The position numbers were made by a program, and so were the translations under genes. From NCBI RefSeq assembly GCF_000633255.1, contig NZ_AYMJ01000001.1, positions 117,208 through 181,207 of the forward strand: a stretch of DNA of 64,000 nt. The letters run 5' to 3'. The notes under the pieces were generated by a model that saw nothing but the letters and a program-made list of their open reading frames with translations, had not been told where the DNA came from and made no database searches. Shown one piece after another: positions 51,526 through 64,000 of this stretch; within the stretch, counting starts at the first letter, position 1, and each line of letters begins with the position of its first letter. Source of the stretch: Pseudomonas sp. H1h. Lineage in GTDB: Bacteria; Pseudomonadota; Gammaproteobacteria; Pseudomonadales; Pseudomonadaceae.

Positions 51526-53448
51526 TTACTGCGATTTCCGGACCCGTAGGTACCATTCGGACAGCAGTCGTACCTGTTTGTCGGTGTAGCCGCGCTCGAC
51601 CATTCGAGTAACGAAGTCGTTGTGTTTCTGTTGATCCTCTTTGCTGGCCTTGGCATTGAAGCTGATGACTGGCAGCAGGTCTTCGGTGTTCGAGAACATT
51701 TTCTTCTCGATGACCACCCGCAGTTTTTCGTAGCTGAGCCAGGTCGGGTTCTTGCCGTTGTTGTTGGCCCGGGCGCGCAGCACGAAGTTGACGATTTCGT
51801 TGCGGAAATCCTTCGGATTGCTGATGCCGGCCGGTTTCTCGATTTTTTCCAGTTCCTCGTTCAACGCGACGCGGTTGAGGATCTCGCCGGTTTCCGGATC
51901 GCGGTATTCCTGATCCTGAATCCAGAAGTCCGCGTACAGCACGTAGCGGTCGAAGATGTTTTGACCGTATTCGCTGTAAGACTCCAGGTATGCGGTCTGG
52001 ATTTCCTTGCCAATGAATTCGATATAACGCGGTGCCAGGTACTCCTTGAGATAGCGCAGATAACGCTCGCGGGTCTCGGCCTGGAATTGTTCCTGTTCGA
52101 TCTGCTGTTCCAGCACATAGAGCAGGTGCACCGGGTTGGCGGCGATTTCATGCGGATCGAAGTTGAACACTTTGGACAGGATCTTGAACGCAAAGCGGGT
52201 CGACAGGCCGTTCATGCCCTCGTCGACGCCGGCCGAGTCGCGGTATTCCTGAATCGATTTGGCTTTCGGATCGGTGTCCTTGAGGTTTTCCCCGTCGTAG
52301 ACGCGCATCTTCGAATAGATGTTGGAGTTTTCCGGCTCCTTGAGGCGTGACAGCACAGTGAACTGCGCCAGCATCTTCAGTGTGTCGGGCGCGCAGTGGG
52401 CCTTGGCCAGGGAGCTGTTGAACAGCAGCTTGTCGTAAATCTTCACCTCGTCGCTGACCCGCAGGCAGTACGGTACTTTGACGATGTAGATCCGGTCGAT
52501 GAAGGCTTCGTTGTTCTTGTTGTTGCGGAAGGTGTGCCACTCCGATTCGTTGGAGTGGGCGAGCAGAATCCCGGTGAACGGAATGGCGCCAAGACCTTCG
52601 GTACTGTTGTAGTTGCCTTCCTGAGTGGCGGTCAGCAACGGGTGCAGCACCTTGATCGGTGCCTTGAACATTTCGACGAATTCCATCAGGCCCTGGTTGG
52701 CCCGGCACAGCGCACCGGAGTAGCTGTAGGCGTCGGCGTCGTTCTGTGGGTATTCCTCGAGTTTGCGGATGTCGACCTTGCCGACCAGAGCGGAAATGTC
52801 CTGGTTGTTCTCGTCGCCCGGTTCGGTCTTGGCCACGGCGATCTGGTTGAGGATCGACGGGTACAGCTTGACCACGCGGAACTGGCTGATATCGCCGCCA
52901 AATTCGGCCAGGCGCTTGGTTGCCCAAGGCGACATGATGGTGTTCAGGTAGCGCCGTGGGATGCCGAAGTCTTCCTCGAGGATCGCGCCATCTTCGGTGG
53001 CGTTGAACAGACCCAGGGGTGATTCGAATACCGGCGAGCCCTTGATCGCGTAGAAGGGCACTTTTTCCATCAACTGTTTCAGCTTCTCGGCCAGCGACGA
53101 TTTACCGCCACCGACGGGGCCGAGCAGATAGAGGATCTGTTTCTTCTCTTCCAGACCTTGGGCGGCATGGCGGAAATACGAGACGATCTGGTCGATGCAT
53201 TCTTCCATCCCGTGGAAGTCTTCAAAGGCCGGATAGCGACGAATCACCTTGTTGGAGAAGATCCGCGACAGCCGTGAGTTGGTCGACGTGTCGAGCAGCT
53301 CGGGTTCGCCAATTGCCATCAATAGACGCTCGGCGGCGGAAACGTAAGCGCTGCGGTCCTTTTTGCACAGCTCCAGGTACTCCTGCAGCGAGAGTTCTTC
53401 CTGGCGTGTGGACTCGAAGCGTTGTTGGAAGTGGCTAAAGATACTCAT
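51526..53448 (-). CDS. prkA: PrkA family serine protein kinase
   Basis: 640 aa from ATG 53448 (GAGGTGA upstream); a longer frame back to 53730 covers non-conserved sequence and is rejected. The N-terminal AAA region has Walker A GPVGGGKS at 110-117 and the C-terminal part is the protein-kinase-like PrkA domain. In E. coli YeaG is part of the nitrogen-starvation/stationary response. It is first in the operon with yeaH and spoVR. Confidence 0.96.
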   Translation of the reverse strand: MSIFSHFQQRFESTRQEELSLQEYLELCKKDRSAYVSAAERLLMAIGEPELLDTSTNSRLSRIFSNKVIRRYPAFEDFHGMEECIDQIVSYFRHAAQGLEEKKQILYLLGPVGGGKSSLAEKLKQLMEKVPFYAIKGSPVFESPLGLFNATEDGAILEEDFGIPRRYLNTIMSPWATKRLAEFGGDISQFRVVKLYPSILNQIAVAKTEPGDENNQDISALVGKVDIRKLEEYPQNDADAYSYSGALCRANQGLMEFVEMFKAPIKVLHPLLTATQEGNYNSTEGLGAIPFTGILLAHSNESEWHTFRNNKNNEAFIDRIYIVKVPYCLRVSDEVKIYDKLLFNSSLAKAHCAPDTLKMLAQFTVLSRLKEPENSNIYSKMRVYDGENLKDTDPKAKSIQEYRDSAGVDEGMNGLSTRFAFKILSKVFNFDPHEIAANPVHLLYVLEQQIEQEQFQAETRERYLRYLKEYLAPRYIEFIGKEIQTAYLESYSEYGQNIFDRYVLYADFWIQDQEYRDPETGEILNRVALNEELEKIEKPAGISNPKDFRNEIVNFVLRARANNNGKNPTWLSYEKLRVVIEKKMFSNTEDLLPVISFNAKASKEDQQKHNDFVTRMVERGYTDKQVRLLSEWYLRVRKSQ

Positions 53449-53742
53449 GACGTCACCTCGCTCGATACGTGGAGCCGACGCCGGATCACTCAGTCGATGC
53501 TGGCAAGCAGCCGCGGTGGCCGCTTGTTTACCCCCCAGAACACTTTCGCGGTCGACAACCTTGAAAGTCACTCCCGATGACCCGTGCGCCGGTGTACCGG
53601 CTCTCCCCTGTTTTGGATGGCCTGGGCTTAAGGATAGTTGGGAATTCGGGAGGTAAAGGCGAGATACGCAATTAGTTGTCGCAGACCGTTCGTCTGCCGC
53701 GCGCAGGCCCACGGCAGCCGGGGCCTGCACGTGACAAAAAAA
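53449..53742. promoter_or_regulatory. prkA upstream region
   Basis: 294 bp without a gene. A hairpin GCAGGCCC / GGGCCTGC lies at 53703-53728 just after glpE, but its T run is on the wrong side for a standard minus-strand terminator. The prkA promoter must lie in this gap; I saw no convincing -24/-12 sigma-54 motif. Confidence 0.5.
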
Positions 53743-54072
53743 TTATTCGGCGGTGCCTTGCGCGGTTTCCGCAGGATAAGTCGTACGCCACAACTCGAAG
53801 CCGCCATCCATGCTGTAGACGTCGGAGAAGCCCTGACTGATCAGGTAGGCGGCCGCGTTCTGACTGGAATTGCCGTGATAGCAGACCACCACCAGTGGTG
53901 CGTCGAGATCGGCGTTGCGGATGAATTCCGAGATCGAATGGTTATCCAGATGGGTCGAGCCGGCGATGTGCAGTGCGGCGTAGGTTTGCGGGTCGCGGAT
54001 ATCGACCACCACCGCACCTTGCTCACGCAGGGCCTGGGCCTGTTCCGGGGGGATTCGTTTGAATTCGCTCAT
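53743..54072 (-). CDS. glpE: thiosulfate sulfurtransferase GlpE
   Basis: 109 aa, single rhodanese domain. Catalytic C64 lies in [14 protein letters not shown]. It moves sulfur from thiosulfate to cyanide or thioredoxin. It stands 34 nt after apaH on the same strand. Confidence 0.93.
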   Translation of the reverse strand: MSEFKRIPPEQAQALREQGAVVVDIRDPQTYAALHIAGSTHLDNHSISEFIRNADLDAPLVVVCYHGNSSQNAAAYLISQGFSDVYSMDGGFELWRTTYPAETAQGTAE

Positions 54073-54105
54073 GGCGGGTTCCTGTAGCTCGGCAGAATGC
54101 GCAGT

Positions 54106-54987
54106 CTAACGCGGGGCGTTGACTGGCGACGTTTCGGGGATAAGTGGTGCGACGGTTGGCGCAATGTCACCGTGTTCATCGCATTTGCACGACACGCGCT
54201 CGCCACTGTCGACGTTCATCAGTGTCAGGCTGCCGCCCCAGACACACCCGGTGTCCAGTGCCGAGATGCCCGGTTCGTGGACATCGCCTTCGAGTGCAGC
54301 CCAGTGGCCGAAGATGATCCGTAAACCACGGGTCTTGCGCTCTTTGTGCTGGAACCACGGCTTGTAGCCTGGCGGTGCGGTGTCGAGGCCTTCCTTGCTC
54401 TTGAGATCGAGTTTGCCCTCGGCGGTGCAGAAGCGCATGCGGGTGAAATAGTTGGTGATGACGCGCAGGCGGGTGACGCCTTTGAGGTCGTTGTCCCATT
54501 TGGCGGGTTCATTGCCGTACATGCCGTCAAGAAACGCCGGGAGCAGATTGTCATCGTGCAAAGCCGTTTCCACTTCGCCAGCGCACTTCAAGGCACGACG
54601 AAGCGACCATTGCGGCGGAATGCCGGCGTGAACCATGACGACATCGCGCTGCTCATCGTAGTGCATCAGCTTTTGCTGGCGCAGCCACTCAAGCAGTACA
54701 GGGCCGTCGGGTGCTTCGAGGATCTCGCGCAGGGTGTCGGACTTTTTCAAGCGCTCGACGTGCCTGCTGACAGCCAGCAGGTGCAGGTCATGATTGCCGA
54801 GCACACAGACCAGCGACTCGCGCATGCCATAGAGAAAACGCAGGGTTTCCAGCGATTGTGGCCCACGGTTGACCAGATCGCCGACCAGCCAGAGTCGATC
54901 GCGCGCCGGGTCGAACGCCACTTGCCTGAGCAGGCACTTGAGCGGTTCGAGACAGCCTTGCAGATCACCTACGGCATACGTCGTCAT
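54106..54987 (-). CDS. apaH: diadenosine tetraphosphatase (symmetrical)
   Basis: 293 aa from ATG 54987; a frame open back to 55386 is a shadow of apaG. Metallophosphatase motifs [14 protein letters not shown] and GNHDLH are in the expected order. It splits Ap4A, and in other gamma-proteobacteria also removes Np4 caps from RNA. It overlaps apaG by one base. Confidence 0.97.
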   Translation of the reverse strand: MTTYAVGDLQGCLEPLKCLLRQVAFDPARDRLWLVGDLVNRGPQSLETLRFLYGMRESLVCVLGNHDLHLLAVSRHVERLKKSDTLREILEAPDGPVLLEWLRQQKLMHYDEQRDVVMVHAGIPPQWSLRRALKCAGEVETALHDDNLLPAFLDGMYGNEPAKWDNDLKGVTRLRVITNYFTRMRFCTAEGKLDLKSKEGLDTAPPGYKPWFQHKERKTRGLRIIFGHWAALEGDVHEPGISALDTGCVWGGSLTLMNVDSGERVSCKCDEHGDIAPTVAPLIPETSPVNAPR

Positions 54988-55367
54988 CAGTGCAGGGCTC
55001 CTGGGACGGCGAGACGGAAGGGCTTGATGATTGCGTCGAAATGTTTGCCATCGGTGGCGACCATTTCGTAGGTGCCCTGCATGGTGCCGACTTTGGTGGT
55101 CATGACCGTGCCGCTGCTGTAAGTGTGGCTTTTGCCAGCGTCGATCAGCGGTTGCTGGCCGACGACGCCTGCGCCGCGAACCTCTTCGACATGTCCGTCG
55201 CCATCGGTGATCACCCAGTGTCGCGACATCAGGCGAGCGGGCTTCTCTCCATTGTTCTGCACGGTGATGGTGTAGGCGAAGGCGAAGCGGTCGTGCTCGG
55301 GTTGCGATTGGTCTGCCAGATAGTGGGTGACGACACTGACATCGACCTGGTAACGAGGATCGGACAT
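54987..55367 (-). CDS. apaG: Co2+/Mg2+ efflux protein ApaG
   Basis: 126 aa, a single DUF525 immunoglobulin-like domain ([27 protein letters not shown]). The biochemical role is unclear; the gene lies between rsmA and apaH as in most gamma-proteobacteria. Confidence 0.95.
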   Translation of the reverse strand: MSDPRYQVDVSVVTHYLADQSQPEHDRFAFAYTITVQNNGEKPARLMSRHWVITDGDGHVEEVRGAGVVGQQPLIDAGKSHTYSSGTVMTTKVGTMQGTYEMVATDGKHFDAIIKPFRLAVPGALH

Positions 55368-55481
55368 GCAAAAGGGCCTTAAGCAAAGCGGAACGCGAGG
55401 CGTAGCTGATGGGGAATCAGTCTAGGCAAGTATCGGGCAGTAAACCAGAGTGGCGTCCTGCCCGATAGCGTTCATCGCCAG

Positions 55482-56297
55482 TCAGTCGGCGGCGGGAGCG
55501 GGGGCTTGCTCGCTGAGCTTGTCGGCCAGGCGCACGAACGCGGCCAGGTCCAGCTGCTCGGGACGCAGGCTGCCATCGACACCGGCGGCTTCGATCTCGG
55601 CGGCGGTCATCAATTGCTTGAGGGTGTTGCGCAGGGTCTTGCGACGCTGGTTGAAGGCTTCCCGAACGACGCGCTCGAGCAGGCGATGATCCTTGGCCGG
55701 ATGCGGCAGTACTGCGTGCGGCACCAGGCGGACAATGGCCGAGTCGACCTTCGGCGGCGGGTTGAACGCACCCGGGCCAACGTTGAACAGGTGCTCTACG
55801 CGGCAGTGGTACTGAACCATGATCGACAGGCGACCCCAGTCACCGCCACCCGGGCCGGCCGCCAGACGCTCGACCACTTCCTTCTGCAGCATGAAGTGCA
55901 TGTCGCGAATGATGCCGGCGTTGTTCAGCAGGTGAAAAATCAGCGGCGTGGAGATGTTGTAAGGCAGGTTGCCGACCACACGCAGGCTGTTCGGTGCCGC
56001 GTTGAGCGTGTTGAAGTCGAACTTCAGCGCGTCGCCCTGGTGCAGGTTGAAGTTGCTCTTGCCGGCGAACTGCTGGTTGAGGATCGGGATCAGGTCCTTG
56101 TCCAACTCCACCACGTCGAGTTGCGCGCCGGAGCTCAGCAGGCCGGCGGTCAGTGCGCCCTGGCCCGGGCCGATTTCCAGCATACGGTCGTCAGGCTTGG
56201 CGCTGATGGAGCGCAGGATGCGGTCGATGACGCCGGCATCGTGCAGGAAGTTCTGGCCAAAGCGTTTGCGCGCCTTGTGTTGGTATTGCTCGGTCAT
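55482..56297 (-). CDS. rsmA: 16S rRNA m6(2)A1518/1519 dimethyltransferase
   Basis: 271 aa. SAM-binding motif [10 protein letters not shown] near residues 41-50 and catalytic NLPYNIS motif are visible. It dimethylates two adenines near the 3' end of 16S rRNA; loss gives kasugamycin resistance (ksgA). It overlaps pdxA by 4 nt. Confidence 0.97.
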   Translation of the reverse strand: MTEQYQHKARKRFGQNFLHDAGVIDRILRSISAKPDDRMLEIGPGQGALTAGLLSSGAQLDVVELDKDLIPILNQQFAGKSNFNLHQGDALKFDFNTLNAAPNSLRVVGNLPYNISTPLIFHLLNNAGIIRDMHFMLQKEVVERLAAGPGGGDWGRLSIMVQYHCRVEHLFNVGPGAFNPPPKVDSAIVRLVPHAVLPHPAKDHRLLERVVREAFNQRRKTLRNTLKQLMTAAEIEAAGVDGSLRPEQLDLAAFVRLADKLSEQAPAPAAD

Positions 56298-57283
56298 AAA
56301 CGGGTCTCGGCCATCTGGTAGGCGGTTTCCAGGGCGACCTGCAGGCTGCCGGTGTCGATCTTGCCGCTGCCGGCCAGATCCAGGGCGGTGCCGTGATCGA
56401 CCGAAGTACGAATGATCGGCAGGCCAAGGGTAATGTTGACCGCAGCGCCGAAGCCTTTGTACTTCAGCACGGGCAGCCCCTGGTCGTGGTACATCGCCAG
56501 CACTGCGTCGCAGTGCTCCAGATATTTGGGGGTAAACAGAGTGTCGGCAGGCAGCGGGCCACGAAGGTCCATGCCCTCGCCGCGCAGGCGCTCTAAGGTA
56601 GGTTCGATGATGTCGATTTCTTCATGGCCCAGGTGTCCGCCTTCACCGGCGTGCGGGTTGAGTCCGCAGACCAGGATGCGTGGCTGGGCAATGCCGAATT
56701 TATCTTGCAGGTCGGCGTGCAGAATCCGCGTGACCCGCTCCAGCCGCTCCGGGGTGATCGCATCGGCAATCTCGCGCAGGGGCAGGTGCGTGGTGACCAG
56801 CGCCACGCGCAGGCCGCGAGTGGCGAGCATCATTACCACTTGGGCGGTGTGGGTCAGGTCTGCGAGAAACTCGGTGTGCCCGGAGAACGGGATGCCGGAT
56901 TCGTTGATCACACCCTTGTGTACCGGGGCGGTGATCATTGCGGCGAAATCGCCGTTCAGGCAGCCATTACCGGCGCGGGTCAGGGTTTCGAGGACGAATG
57001 CAGCGTTGGCCTTGTCCAGTTGCCCGGCAACCACGGGGGCGCTGAGCGGGGTGTCCCAGACGTAAAGGCTGCCTGCAGGTGCGGGTGCGTCCGGCCAATT
57101 GCCGGGCGCCACCTCCAACAAGTTGACGGCCAGCCCCAACTGCGTGGCCCGCTCAAGGAGCAGGTCGCGGCTGGTGATGGCAATCAAGGGGTGTGGCTGG
57201 GCGTGCGAGGCGAGCAGCAGGCACAGGTCGGGACCGATGCCGGCTGGTTCGCCGGGTGTCAGCGCGAAACGCTTGGGTTTCAC
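56294..57283 (-). CDS. pdxA: 4-hydroxythreonine-4-phosphate dehydrogenase
   Basis: 329 aa, with the metal-binding histidines in SGHTEF and [11 protein letters not shown] and a further HDQGLP block. It acts in the DXP-dependent pathway to pyridoxal 5'-phosphate. Overlaps on both sides (4 nt each) show it is part of the lptD-surA-pdxA-rsmA operon. Confidence 0.97.
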   Translation of the reverse strand: MKPKRFALTPGEPAGIGPDLCLLLASHAQPHPLIAITSRDLLLERATQLGLAVNLLEVAPGNWPDAPAPAGSLYVWDTPLSAPVVAGQLDKANAAFVLETLTRAGNGCLNGDFAAMITAPVHKGVINESGIPFSGHTEFLADLTHTAQVVMMLATRGLRVALVTTHLPLREIADAITPERLERVTRILHADLQDKFGIAQPRILVCGLNPHAGEGGHLGHEEIDIIEPTLERLRGEGMDLRGPLPADTLFTPKYLEHCDAVLAMYHDQGLPVLKYKGFGAAVNITLGLPIIRTSVDHGTALDLAGSGKIDTGSLQVALETAYQMAETRL

Positions 57284-58602
57284 TGCGCTGCCTGGTCTGC
57301 GCCAGGGAGTTTGATTTCTACGTAGGCTTCTTCACGAATCTGACGCAGCCAGTTTTGCAGCTCTTCATCGTATTTTTTGTTACGCAGAACAGTCATCGCC
57401 TGTTGCTCGCGAGCCTGCTCGGTGCTGTCGGTGGCGCGACGGCCAAGGACTTCCAGTACATGCCAGCCGTATTGGGTCTGGAATGGCTTGGACAGCTGAC
57501 CTTGCGGGGTCTTGGCCATCACTTCGCGGAATTCCGGTACCAGCACGCTTGGATCGATCCAGTTCAGGTCGCCGCCGTTGAGCGCCGAGCCCGGGTCTTC
57601 GGAGTAGTTCTTCGCCAGTTCAGCGAAGTCTTCACCGGCCAGGATGCGATCGTACAGCGATTGCACCAGGGCTTTGGTTTTGGCTTCGTCACGGATCGGG
57701 CTTGGCTTGACCAGGATGTGGCGCACGTGCACCTCATCGCGCATCTGCGCTTCGCCACCGCGTTTGGCCAGCAACTTGAGGATGATGAAACCACCCGGGG
57801 TGCGTGCAGGCTGGGTGATGTCGCCAACGGCCATGCTGCTCAGCTCGCGGTCGAACGGCGGTGGCAGTTGCGCGGCTTTGCGCCAGCCCATGTCGCCGCC
57901 TTCCAGGGCGTTGTCGCTGCCGGACTTGGCAACGGCCAGTTGACCGAAGTCAGCGCCTTGCTTGAGTTGCTGGTAAACGTCCATGGCCTGACGGTAAGCG
58001 CTCTGAATGGCTTCAGAGCTGGCGCTTTCCGGCGTTGGAATCAGGATGTTGGCCAGGTGCAGTTCTTCGGACAGTTGCATCTTGCCCAGGTCCGAGGCGA
58101 GGAAGTTCTTCACTTCCTGCTCGGAGACCTGAATGCGTTCTGCCACGCGGCGCTGACGCACACGGCTGATGATCATTTCGCGCTTGATCTGGTCACGGGC
58201 GTCGTCATAGTTCAGACCGTCGTGAGCCAGGGCGGCGCGGAATTGATCCACGGTCATGTTGTTGCGCTGGGCGATAGTGCCGACAGCCTGGTTCAGCTCT
58301 TCATCGGTAATGCGGATGCCGGAACGCTCGCCGATCTGCAGTTGCAGGTTTTCGACGATCAGGCGCTCGAGCACCTGTTGATCCAGCACGCCCGGAGGCG
58401 GCATGCCGCCACCACGCTTGGCGATGGTCTGCTGAACTTCGTGGACACGCTGGTCCAGTTGGCTCTGCATGACTACGTCGTTATCAACGATCGCGACCAC
58501 TTTATCGATGGATTGTACTGCGGCGTTGGCCGCAGTACCCAGGAACAGCGCGCCCAGCAGCAGCGGGCGCAGACAATCAGAAAGCTTGGTCTTCACGTTC
58601 AC
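57280..58602 (-). CDS. surA: periplasmic chaperone SurA
   Basis: 440 aa. Signal peptide 1-27 (cleavage after ANA), N-terminal chaperone domain, two parvulin PPIase domains (first ~175-275 with [23 protein letters not shown]; second ~285-385 with [12 protein letters not shown]) and a C-terminal helix. It escorts outer-membrane proteins, LptD among them, through the periplasm. It overlaps lptD by 26 nt. Confidence 0.97.
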   Translation of the reverse strand: MNVKTKLSDCLRPLLLGALFLGTAANAAVQSIDKVVAIVDNDVVMQSQLDQRVHEVQQTIAKRGGGMPPPGVLDQQVLERLIVENLQLQIGERSGIRITDEELNQAVGTIAQRNNMTVDQFRAALAHDGLNYDDARDQIKREMIISRVRQRRVAERIQVSEQEVKNFLASDLGKMQLSEELHLANILIPTPESASSEAIQSAYRQAMDVYQQLKQGADFGQLAVAKSGSDNALEGGDMGWRKAAQLPPPFDRELSSMAVGDITQPARTPGGFIILKLLAKRGGEAQMRDEVHVRHILVKPSPIRDEAKTKALVQSLYDRILAGEDFAELAKNYSEDPGSALNGGDLNWIDPSVLVPEFREVMAKTPQGQLSKPFQTQYGWHVLEVLGRRATDSTEQAREQQAMTVLRNKKYDEELQNWLRQIREEAYVEIKLPGADQAAQ

Positions 58603-61372
58603 GATAACCTTGAATGCCTTTGTCGAGGAAGCTCTCTACCTTGGCGCCAGTCAGGCCGCCGAGTCCCTTCAGAACAATTTGGAGGAAGACGCCGTGGTCG
58701 CCTTTTTCGTTTTGCGGGGCATCCTGACTGAACTCGTCATAAGACACCCAGTAACGGTTGATCAGGCGCAGTTTCCAGCAGCAGTTGTCGTACTCGAAAC
58801 CACCGAACGCTTCCAGCGTACGGTTGCGGTTGTAGTCGTACTGCCAGCGGCTGATGGCGTTCCATTGCGGCACGATCGGCCAGATGACCGAGAAGTCGTG
58901 CTGCTGGATCTTGTAGTAGTCCTTGATGAAGCCCGGCTTGCCCGCTTCGCCGTAGTCACCGCCGATACTCCACTTGCCGGTGCTCTGGTCGTAACGAACC
59001 TGGTCATTGCGATAGCGGTAACCCGCGTTGATGACCTTGTTCGGGTTGTCTTCAGGCTGATAGTGGAACATCGCACTGCCGGAGCGTGGGCTGCGGCTGT
59101 CCGGATCCCAGTTGTAGTCGGCAGTGGTGCGCCAGTCGCGGTTCCAGCGATATTCGTATTCCAGCGCGTATGGCGACACATTGGATTGCGCGTCATCGCG
59201 GGTCTTTGGATCAATGCCTGGCAGTTGTACTTCACGATTCTTGAAGTAGTAAGCCTGGCCGACGCTGATGCGTTGACGTTCGAAGCCATTGTCTTCGATC
59301 CAGCGGCTGGTTACGCCCAGCGACAGTTTGTTCTCGTCGCCGACACGGTCGGAGCCCGAGAAACGGTTGTCACGGAACAGCGAAGCGTAGTTGAAGGTGT
59401 ATTCACTGGTGTCGAATACCGGAATGTCCTTCTGGTCTTCCTCAGGTACATAGAGGTAGAACAGACGAGGTTCCAGCGTCTGACGGTAGTTCTTGCCGAA
59501 GTACGAGGTGTTGCGGTCGAAGTACAGGCCGCTGTCGATGCTGGCGATTGGTACGCCGCGATTCTGCGAGCTGCTGAACGACTCGCCGAGAGCGGAAGAG
59601 CCATTGCGGTTTGTTACCAGATCATTTTTGCCCTGGCCATCAAGGTCAAGATCGTACTGAGTGTATTGATACTTGAGCGATGGCTTCAGGAAACCATAGG
59701 TCCAGTTCATTGGCAGGCTGACACCTGGCTTCAGGTTCAGGCGGGTGCCATTAGCTCGGGCCAACCCGGACACGTTTTTGTCCAGTCGATCCGACAGGTT
59801 GCCGTTTTCATCAGAGAACTGGCCTGTTTTCAGATCACGATCAAACCGCACAACCTCGGTCTCGTAATCGAAATTCAAGCCTTCCGGGTGATACGGCAGC
59901 TGACCATTGAAGGTGATCTGCGGCAGACGACCATAAGGCGTGATGTTCGAAACGGTAGCGAGCTGGTACTGCTGAGCATTCAAGGTGGCGGTGTACGAGT
60001 CGCCACGGTAGGAAACCAGACCCTGCTGGTTCACGTAGTCGGCGCTCTTCACCCCGATCTGATCGGTGGTCAGGTCCTGGAAGTAGTACGGGTCGCTGAT
60101 CTTGGTGTAGTCAACCTGGGTGTACACGCGGGAGTCGAGACCACCCTTGTGCTGCCAGTTGTACATGTAGCGATTCTTTTCGTAGTCGGTCTGCTTGCTG
60201 CGATCGGTATCTTCGTCGTTCAGATACGCAGCACCGAACTGACCTTCGCTGGACTTGGTCAGGTAACGGAACTCGCCTTCGACCAGCATGCCGCGCTTGC
60301 TCATGTAGCGCGGGTACAACGTGGCATCGTAGTTCGGCGCCAGGTTGAAGTAGTACGGGGTGACCAGCGTGAAGCCGGTATCGCTGCCGGTGCCGATGGT
60401 CGGCGGCAGGAAACCCGACTGGCGACGGTCGTCGATCGGGAAGTAGATGTACGGCGTGTACAGGATCGGAATGTCCTTGACCCGCAGCGTCACGTTGGTC
60501 GCGGTGCCGAAGCCGGTGGCAGGGTTCAGGGTGATGTTGTTGCCCTTGAGCTGCCAGGCGTTGCTGTTTGGTTCGCACGTGGTGTACGTGCCGTCCTTCA
60601 AGCGGATGATCGCGTTTTCGGCACGCTTGGCGTACAGCGCGTTACCGCGAATGCGCGATTTGTGCATCACGTATTCGGCGTTGTCGACCTTGGCTTCACC
60701 GGTGTCGAGCTGCACATCGGCGTGGTCGCCGACGATCAGCGCGCCGTTGTCGCGGATGCGTACGTCGCCGTTGAGTTCGGCGCGGCTCTCGGCCTGATAC
60801 AGGCTGGCCTCGTCGGACTCGACCTGCATGCTGCCCTGACGCAGAACCACGTCGCCGGCCAGCGTACCCACCTGATCTTCGGTGTTGTAGCGCGAGGCCT
60901 TGGCGCCGATAAAGGTCGGTGCGTCACTTTTATTCGTCTTGTCATTCATGCCAGGACGAATCGGTTCGATATAGGAACCAGAGCAGTAAGGACCGGTCTC
61001 GGCCAATTGGGCGGCGGTGAGCTTCTCGCGCGGAACCCAGTCGAGGTGACTGTAGTCTTCGCTACGGGATTTCAGGCCGCGGCCCTTGGCTTCGGTGACC
61101 AGCGCAGGTTTGGCGCCGGTGTCGGAAGTGGAACCGTTCTGGGCCGGGGCTTCGCCAGCGGCGCTGACGGCGCTGCCGTCATGTACCGGACGCGGCGGCA
61201 ATGCAGCGGCCGGCGCCTTTGGCGCACACGCCCAGCCACCCGTTGCCGAGACGGCGCAGTCATACTGCTCGGCGGCAACAACGAATTGGCTGGCCAGAGG
61301 TTGCATAGCCAGCAGACTGCCGGTTACCAACAACGGAAATTTTTTACGAAACGCGGGGGATTTCAATGCCAT
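58577..61372 (-). CDS. lptD: LPS assembly outer-membrane protein LptD
   Basis: 931 aa from ATG 61372 ([13 protein letters not shown]); an in-frame start at 61423 would add 17 non-conserved residues. A signal peptide (about 1-34), an N-terminal LptA-like jellyroll (PAEIRPG..., [19 protein letters not shown]) and a long beta-barrel with many aromatic-ended strands. It inserts LPS in the outer leaflet together with LptE. The Pseudomonas N-terminal extension between signal peptide and jellyroll is present. Confidence 0.97.
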   Translation of the reverse strand: MALKSPAFRKKFPLLVTGSLLAMQPLASQFVVAAEQYDCAVSATGGWACAPKAPAAALPPRPVHDGSAVSAAGEAPAQNGSTSDTGAKPALVTEAKGRGLKSRSEDYSHLDWVPREKLTAAQLAETGPYCSGSYIEPIRPGMNDKTNKSDAPTFIGAKASRYNTEDQVGTLAGDVVLRQGSMQVESDEASLYQAESRAELNGDVRIRDNGALIVGDHADVQLDTGEAKVDNAEYVMHKSRIRGNALYAKRAENAIIRLKDGTYTTCEPNSNAWQLKGNNITLNPATGFGTATNVTLRVKDIPILYTPYIYFPIDDRRQSGFLPPTIGTGSDTGFTLVTPYYFNLAPNYDATLYPRYMSKRGMLVEGEFRYLTKSSEGQFGAAYLNDEDTDRSKQTDYEKNRYMYNWQHKGGLDSRVYTQVDYTKISDPYYFQDLTTDQIGVKSADYVNQQGLVSYRGDSYTATLNAQQYQLATVSNITPYGRLPQITFNGQLPYHPEGLNFDYETEVVRFDRDLKTGQFSDENGNLSDRLDKNVSGLARANGTRLNLKPGVSLPMNWTYGFLKPSLKYQYTQYDLDLDGQGKNDLVTNRNGSSALGESFSSSQNRGVPIASIDSGLYFDRNTSYFGKNYRQTLEPRLFYLYVPEEDQKDIPVFDTSEYTFNYASLFRDNRFSGSDRVGDENKLSLGVTSRWIEDNGFERQRISVGQAYYFKNREVQLPGIDPKTRDDAQSNVSPYALEYEYRWNRDWRTTADYNWDPDSRSPRSGSAMFHYQPEDNPNKVINAGYRYRNDQVRYDQSTGKWSIGGDYGEAGKPGFIKDYYKIQQHDFSVIWPIVPQWNAISRWQYDYNRNRTLEAFGGFEYDNCCWKLRLINRYWVSYDEFSQDAPQNEKGDHGVFLQIVLKGLGGLTGAKVESFLDKGIQGYREREDQAF

Positions 61373-61502
61373 CTTATTAGTCCGGGCTTCCTGCGTGCCA
61401 TCTGCCCGCGGTGTGGGCCGCACGCCTCTCGATGGTCTGAAAAAGATGCTGGATAATAAAGCATGACCCGCTTGACGGCTAGCGCCGTCGGAGACCCTTG
61501 CA

Positions 61503-63190
<1,688 letters not shown>

Positions 63191-63191
63191 T

Positions 63192-63959
63192 ATGTTGTGG
63201 CCAGGGACTCTGATTGGAGCCGGAGCGGGTTTTGCAATTGCCAGCATTCCGGGGGCCATGCTTGGGGCTTTGCTGGGACAGGCGCTGGATCGGCGCCTGC
63301 ACTTGCAGAGCTGGGGACATCTGCGGGAAAAACTTGGTGGTCGGCCGATGTTGCGCAACGACGAACTGTTGTTCGTGTTGCTCGGGCGTCTGGCCAAGAG
63401 TGATGGACGGGTGACGGACGGCCATATCCAGCAGGCGCGCAATGAAATGAACGCGCTGGAGATGAGCGAGCCGGCACGGCGTCGGGCGATTGCCGCGTTC
63501 AATCGCGGCAAATCCGGCGGCGACCACCTGCGCGGTTATCTGCGGCGCCTGAGTGCTCAGCCCCATGCGGCCGAAGGCGTGTTGCGTGCCTGCTGGCGCA
63601 TGGTCTGGGCCGACGGCCGCGCCGGCGTCAGCGAGCGTGAACTGTTGGCGCAGTGGGGCAAGTGGCTGGGTTGGACAACGCATCAGATACAGGCGCTGGC
63701 CAGCGACTACGAGCCGAACAAGCGCCCGATTGTCAGTGCGGCGGTGAGCTATCAGGAAGCGATGCGCCTGCTCGGCGTGTCGGCGACCAGCGAGCCGGCG
63801 CAGATCAAACGAGCCTACCGGCGCCTGCTCAGTCGGCATCATCCGGACAAGATTGCCGGCAGCGGTGCGACGCCGGAACAGGTGCGCGAGGCGACCGAGA
63901 AAACTCGCGAGCTGCACAATGCGTTTACGCTGATTCGGGCGCGGCGGGATTTTCGCTGA
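63192..63959 (+). CDS. DjlA-like TerB/DnaJ co-chaperone
   Basis: 255 aa. A hydrophobic glycine-rich N-terminus (TLIGAGAGFAIASIPGAMLGALLG) suggests a membrane anchor as in DjlA; then a TerB-like helical domain (~50-160) and a C-terminal J domain with HPD in SRHHPDKIAG. It would stimulate DnaK at the membrane. It begins one base after the murU stop. Confidence 0.9.
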   Translation: MLWPGTLIGAGAGFAIASIPGAMLGALLGQALDRRLHLQSWGHLREKLGGRPMLRNDELLFVLLGRLAKSDGRVTDGHIQQARNEMNALEMSEPARRRAIAAFNRGKSGGDHLRGYLRRLSAQPHAAEGVLRACWRMVWADGRAGVSERELLAQWGKWLGWTTHQIQALASDYEPNKRPIVSAAVSYQEAMRLLGVSATSEPAQIKRAYRRLLSRHHPDKIAGSGATPEQVREATEKTRELHNAFTLIRARRDFR

Positions 63960-63985
63960 TCGTTAACGCTGAGTTGTTGATGAGG

Positions 63986-64000
63986 GCCTCTTCGCGAGCA
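63986..64000 (-). repeat. REP element, cut by the window end
   Basis: CTTCGCGAGCA at the edge is the beginning of the inverted REP sequence seen at 4199-4221. Confidence 0.7.

Noticed and set aside
51526..53730. Longer PrkA start 94 codons upstream
   Set aside because: The extension is not protein-like, and the ATG at 53448 has a good ribosome site and the family start.
54106..55386. 426-aa ApaH
   Set aside because: The N-terminal 133 codons are arginine/histidine-rich shadow of apaG; the true start [11 protein letters not shown] is at 54987.
58469..61456. 995-codon plus-strand open frame opposite lptD
   Set aside because: A shadow of the real lptD gene; composition is V/A/R-rich with no domain, and lptD has signal peptide and jellyroll motifs.

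Overview
The window is a piece of chromosome from a fluorescent Pseudomonas (P. fluorescens / P. putida lineage). Gene order and content support this: davA-davB and an Lrp-type regulator on one side, and rmcA, rpoD, dnaG, rpsU, tsaD, plsY, folB, folK, cca, the spoVR / yeaH / prkA set, glpE, apaH, apaG, rsmA, pdxA, surA, lptD, amgK, murU and a djlA-like gene on the other. That is the standard rpoD neighbourhood of this genus. GTGGGAGCGGGCTTGCTCGCGAA-type REP elements, typical of Pseudomonas, lie between genes.

Layout. (1) 1-4,830: 5' part of pqqF cut by the window edge, the lysine-catabolic pair davB-davA, REP repeats and an Lrp/AsnC regulator, all on the minus strand. (2) 4,926-35,973: a ~31 kb prophage inserted in the anticodon-loop/3' half of a tRNA-Ile(CAU) gene. 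A 45-bp direct repeat marks both ends; the intact tRNA is on the right, beside the integrase. (3) 36,021-64,000: conserved housekeeping genes, including the macromolecular-synthesis operon rpsU-dnaG-rpoD, folate genes, the PrkA kinase cluster, the outer-membrane biogenesis operon lptD-surA-pdxA-rsmA-apaG-apaH, and the cell-wall recycling pair amgK-murU.

The prophage is a contractile-tailed, P2/HP1-type temperate phage. Heads are P2-like (P, Q on one strand; O, N, M, L on the other; then R, S). The tail sheath, tube and baseplate proteins are of the DUF2586 / DUF2597 / DUF2590 type found in Haemophilus phage HP1 relatives. A lysis cassette (holin, SAR endolysin, Rz with nested Rz1) sits between tail tube and tail chaperone. 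An Ogr zinc-finger activator follows the portal gene. The early operon runs leftwards from a C-repressor/Cox-like switch through an 884-aa zinc-finger/Toprim/P-loop replication protein, and an iteron cluster follows that gene.

The least ordinary parts of the window are: a -1 slippery heptamer (A AAA AAG) that would join the tail chaperone to a downstream frame; a CTGT-N8-ACAG LexA-type box in front of two small unknown genes, which may be an SOS antirepressor cassette; a GGAACA/TGTTCC iteron array with three copies spaced exactly 10 bp; a 16-bp palindrome shared by the lysogeny switch and the ogr promoter; octamer TTGGACGG arm-type sites on both flanks of the att core; a phage-carried copy of the tRNA terminator; a P2-cos-like sequence in the non-coding stretch near attL; a phage-borne 2OG-Fe(II) oxygenase; and a terminase ORF that has lost its expected stop and overruns the portal gene by ~250 nt. 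No CRISPR array, rRNA or insertion sequence was seen.
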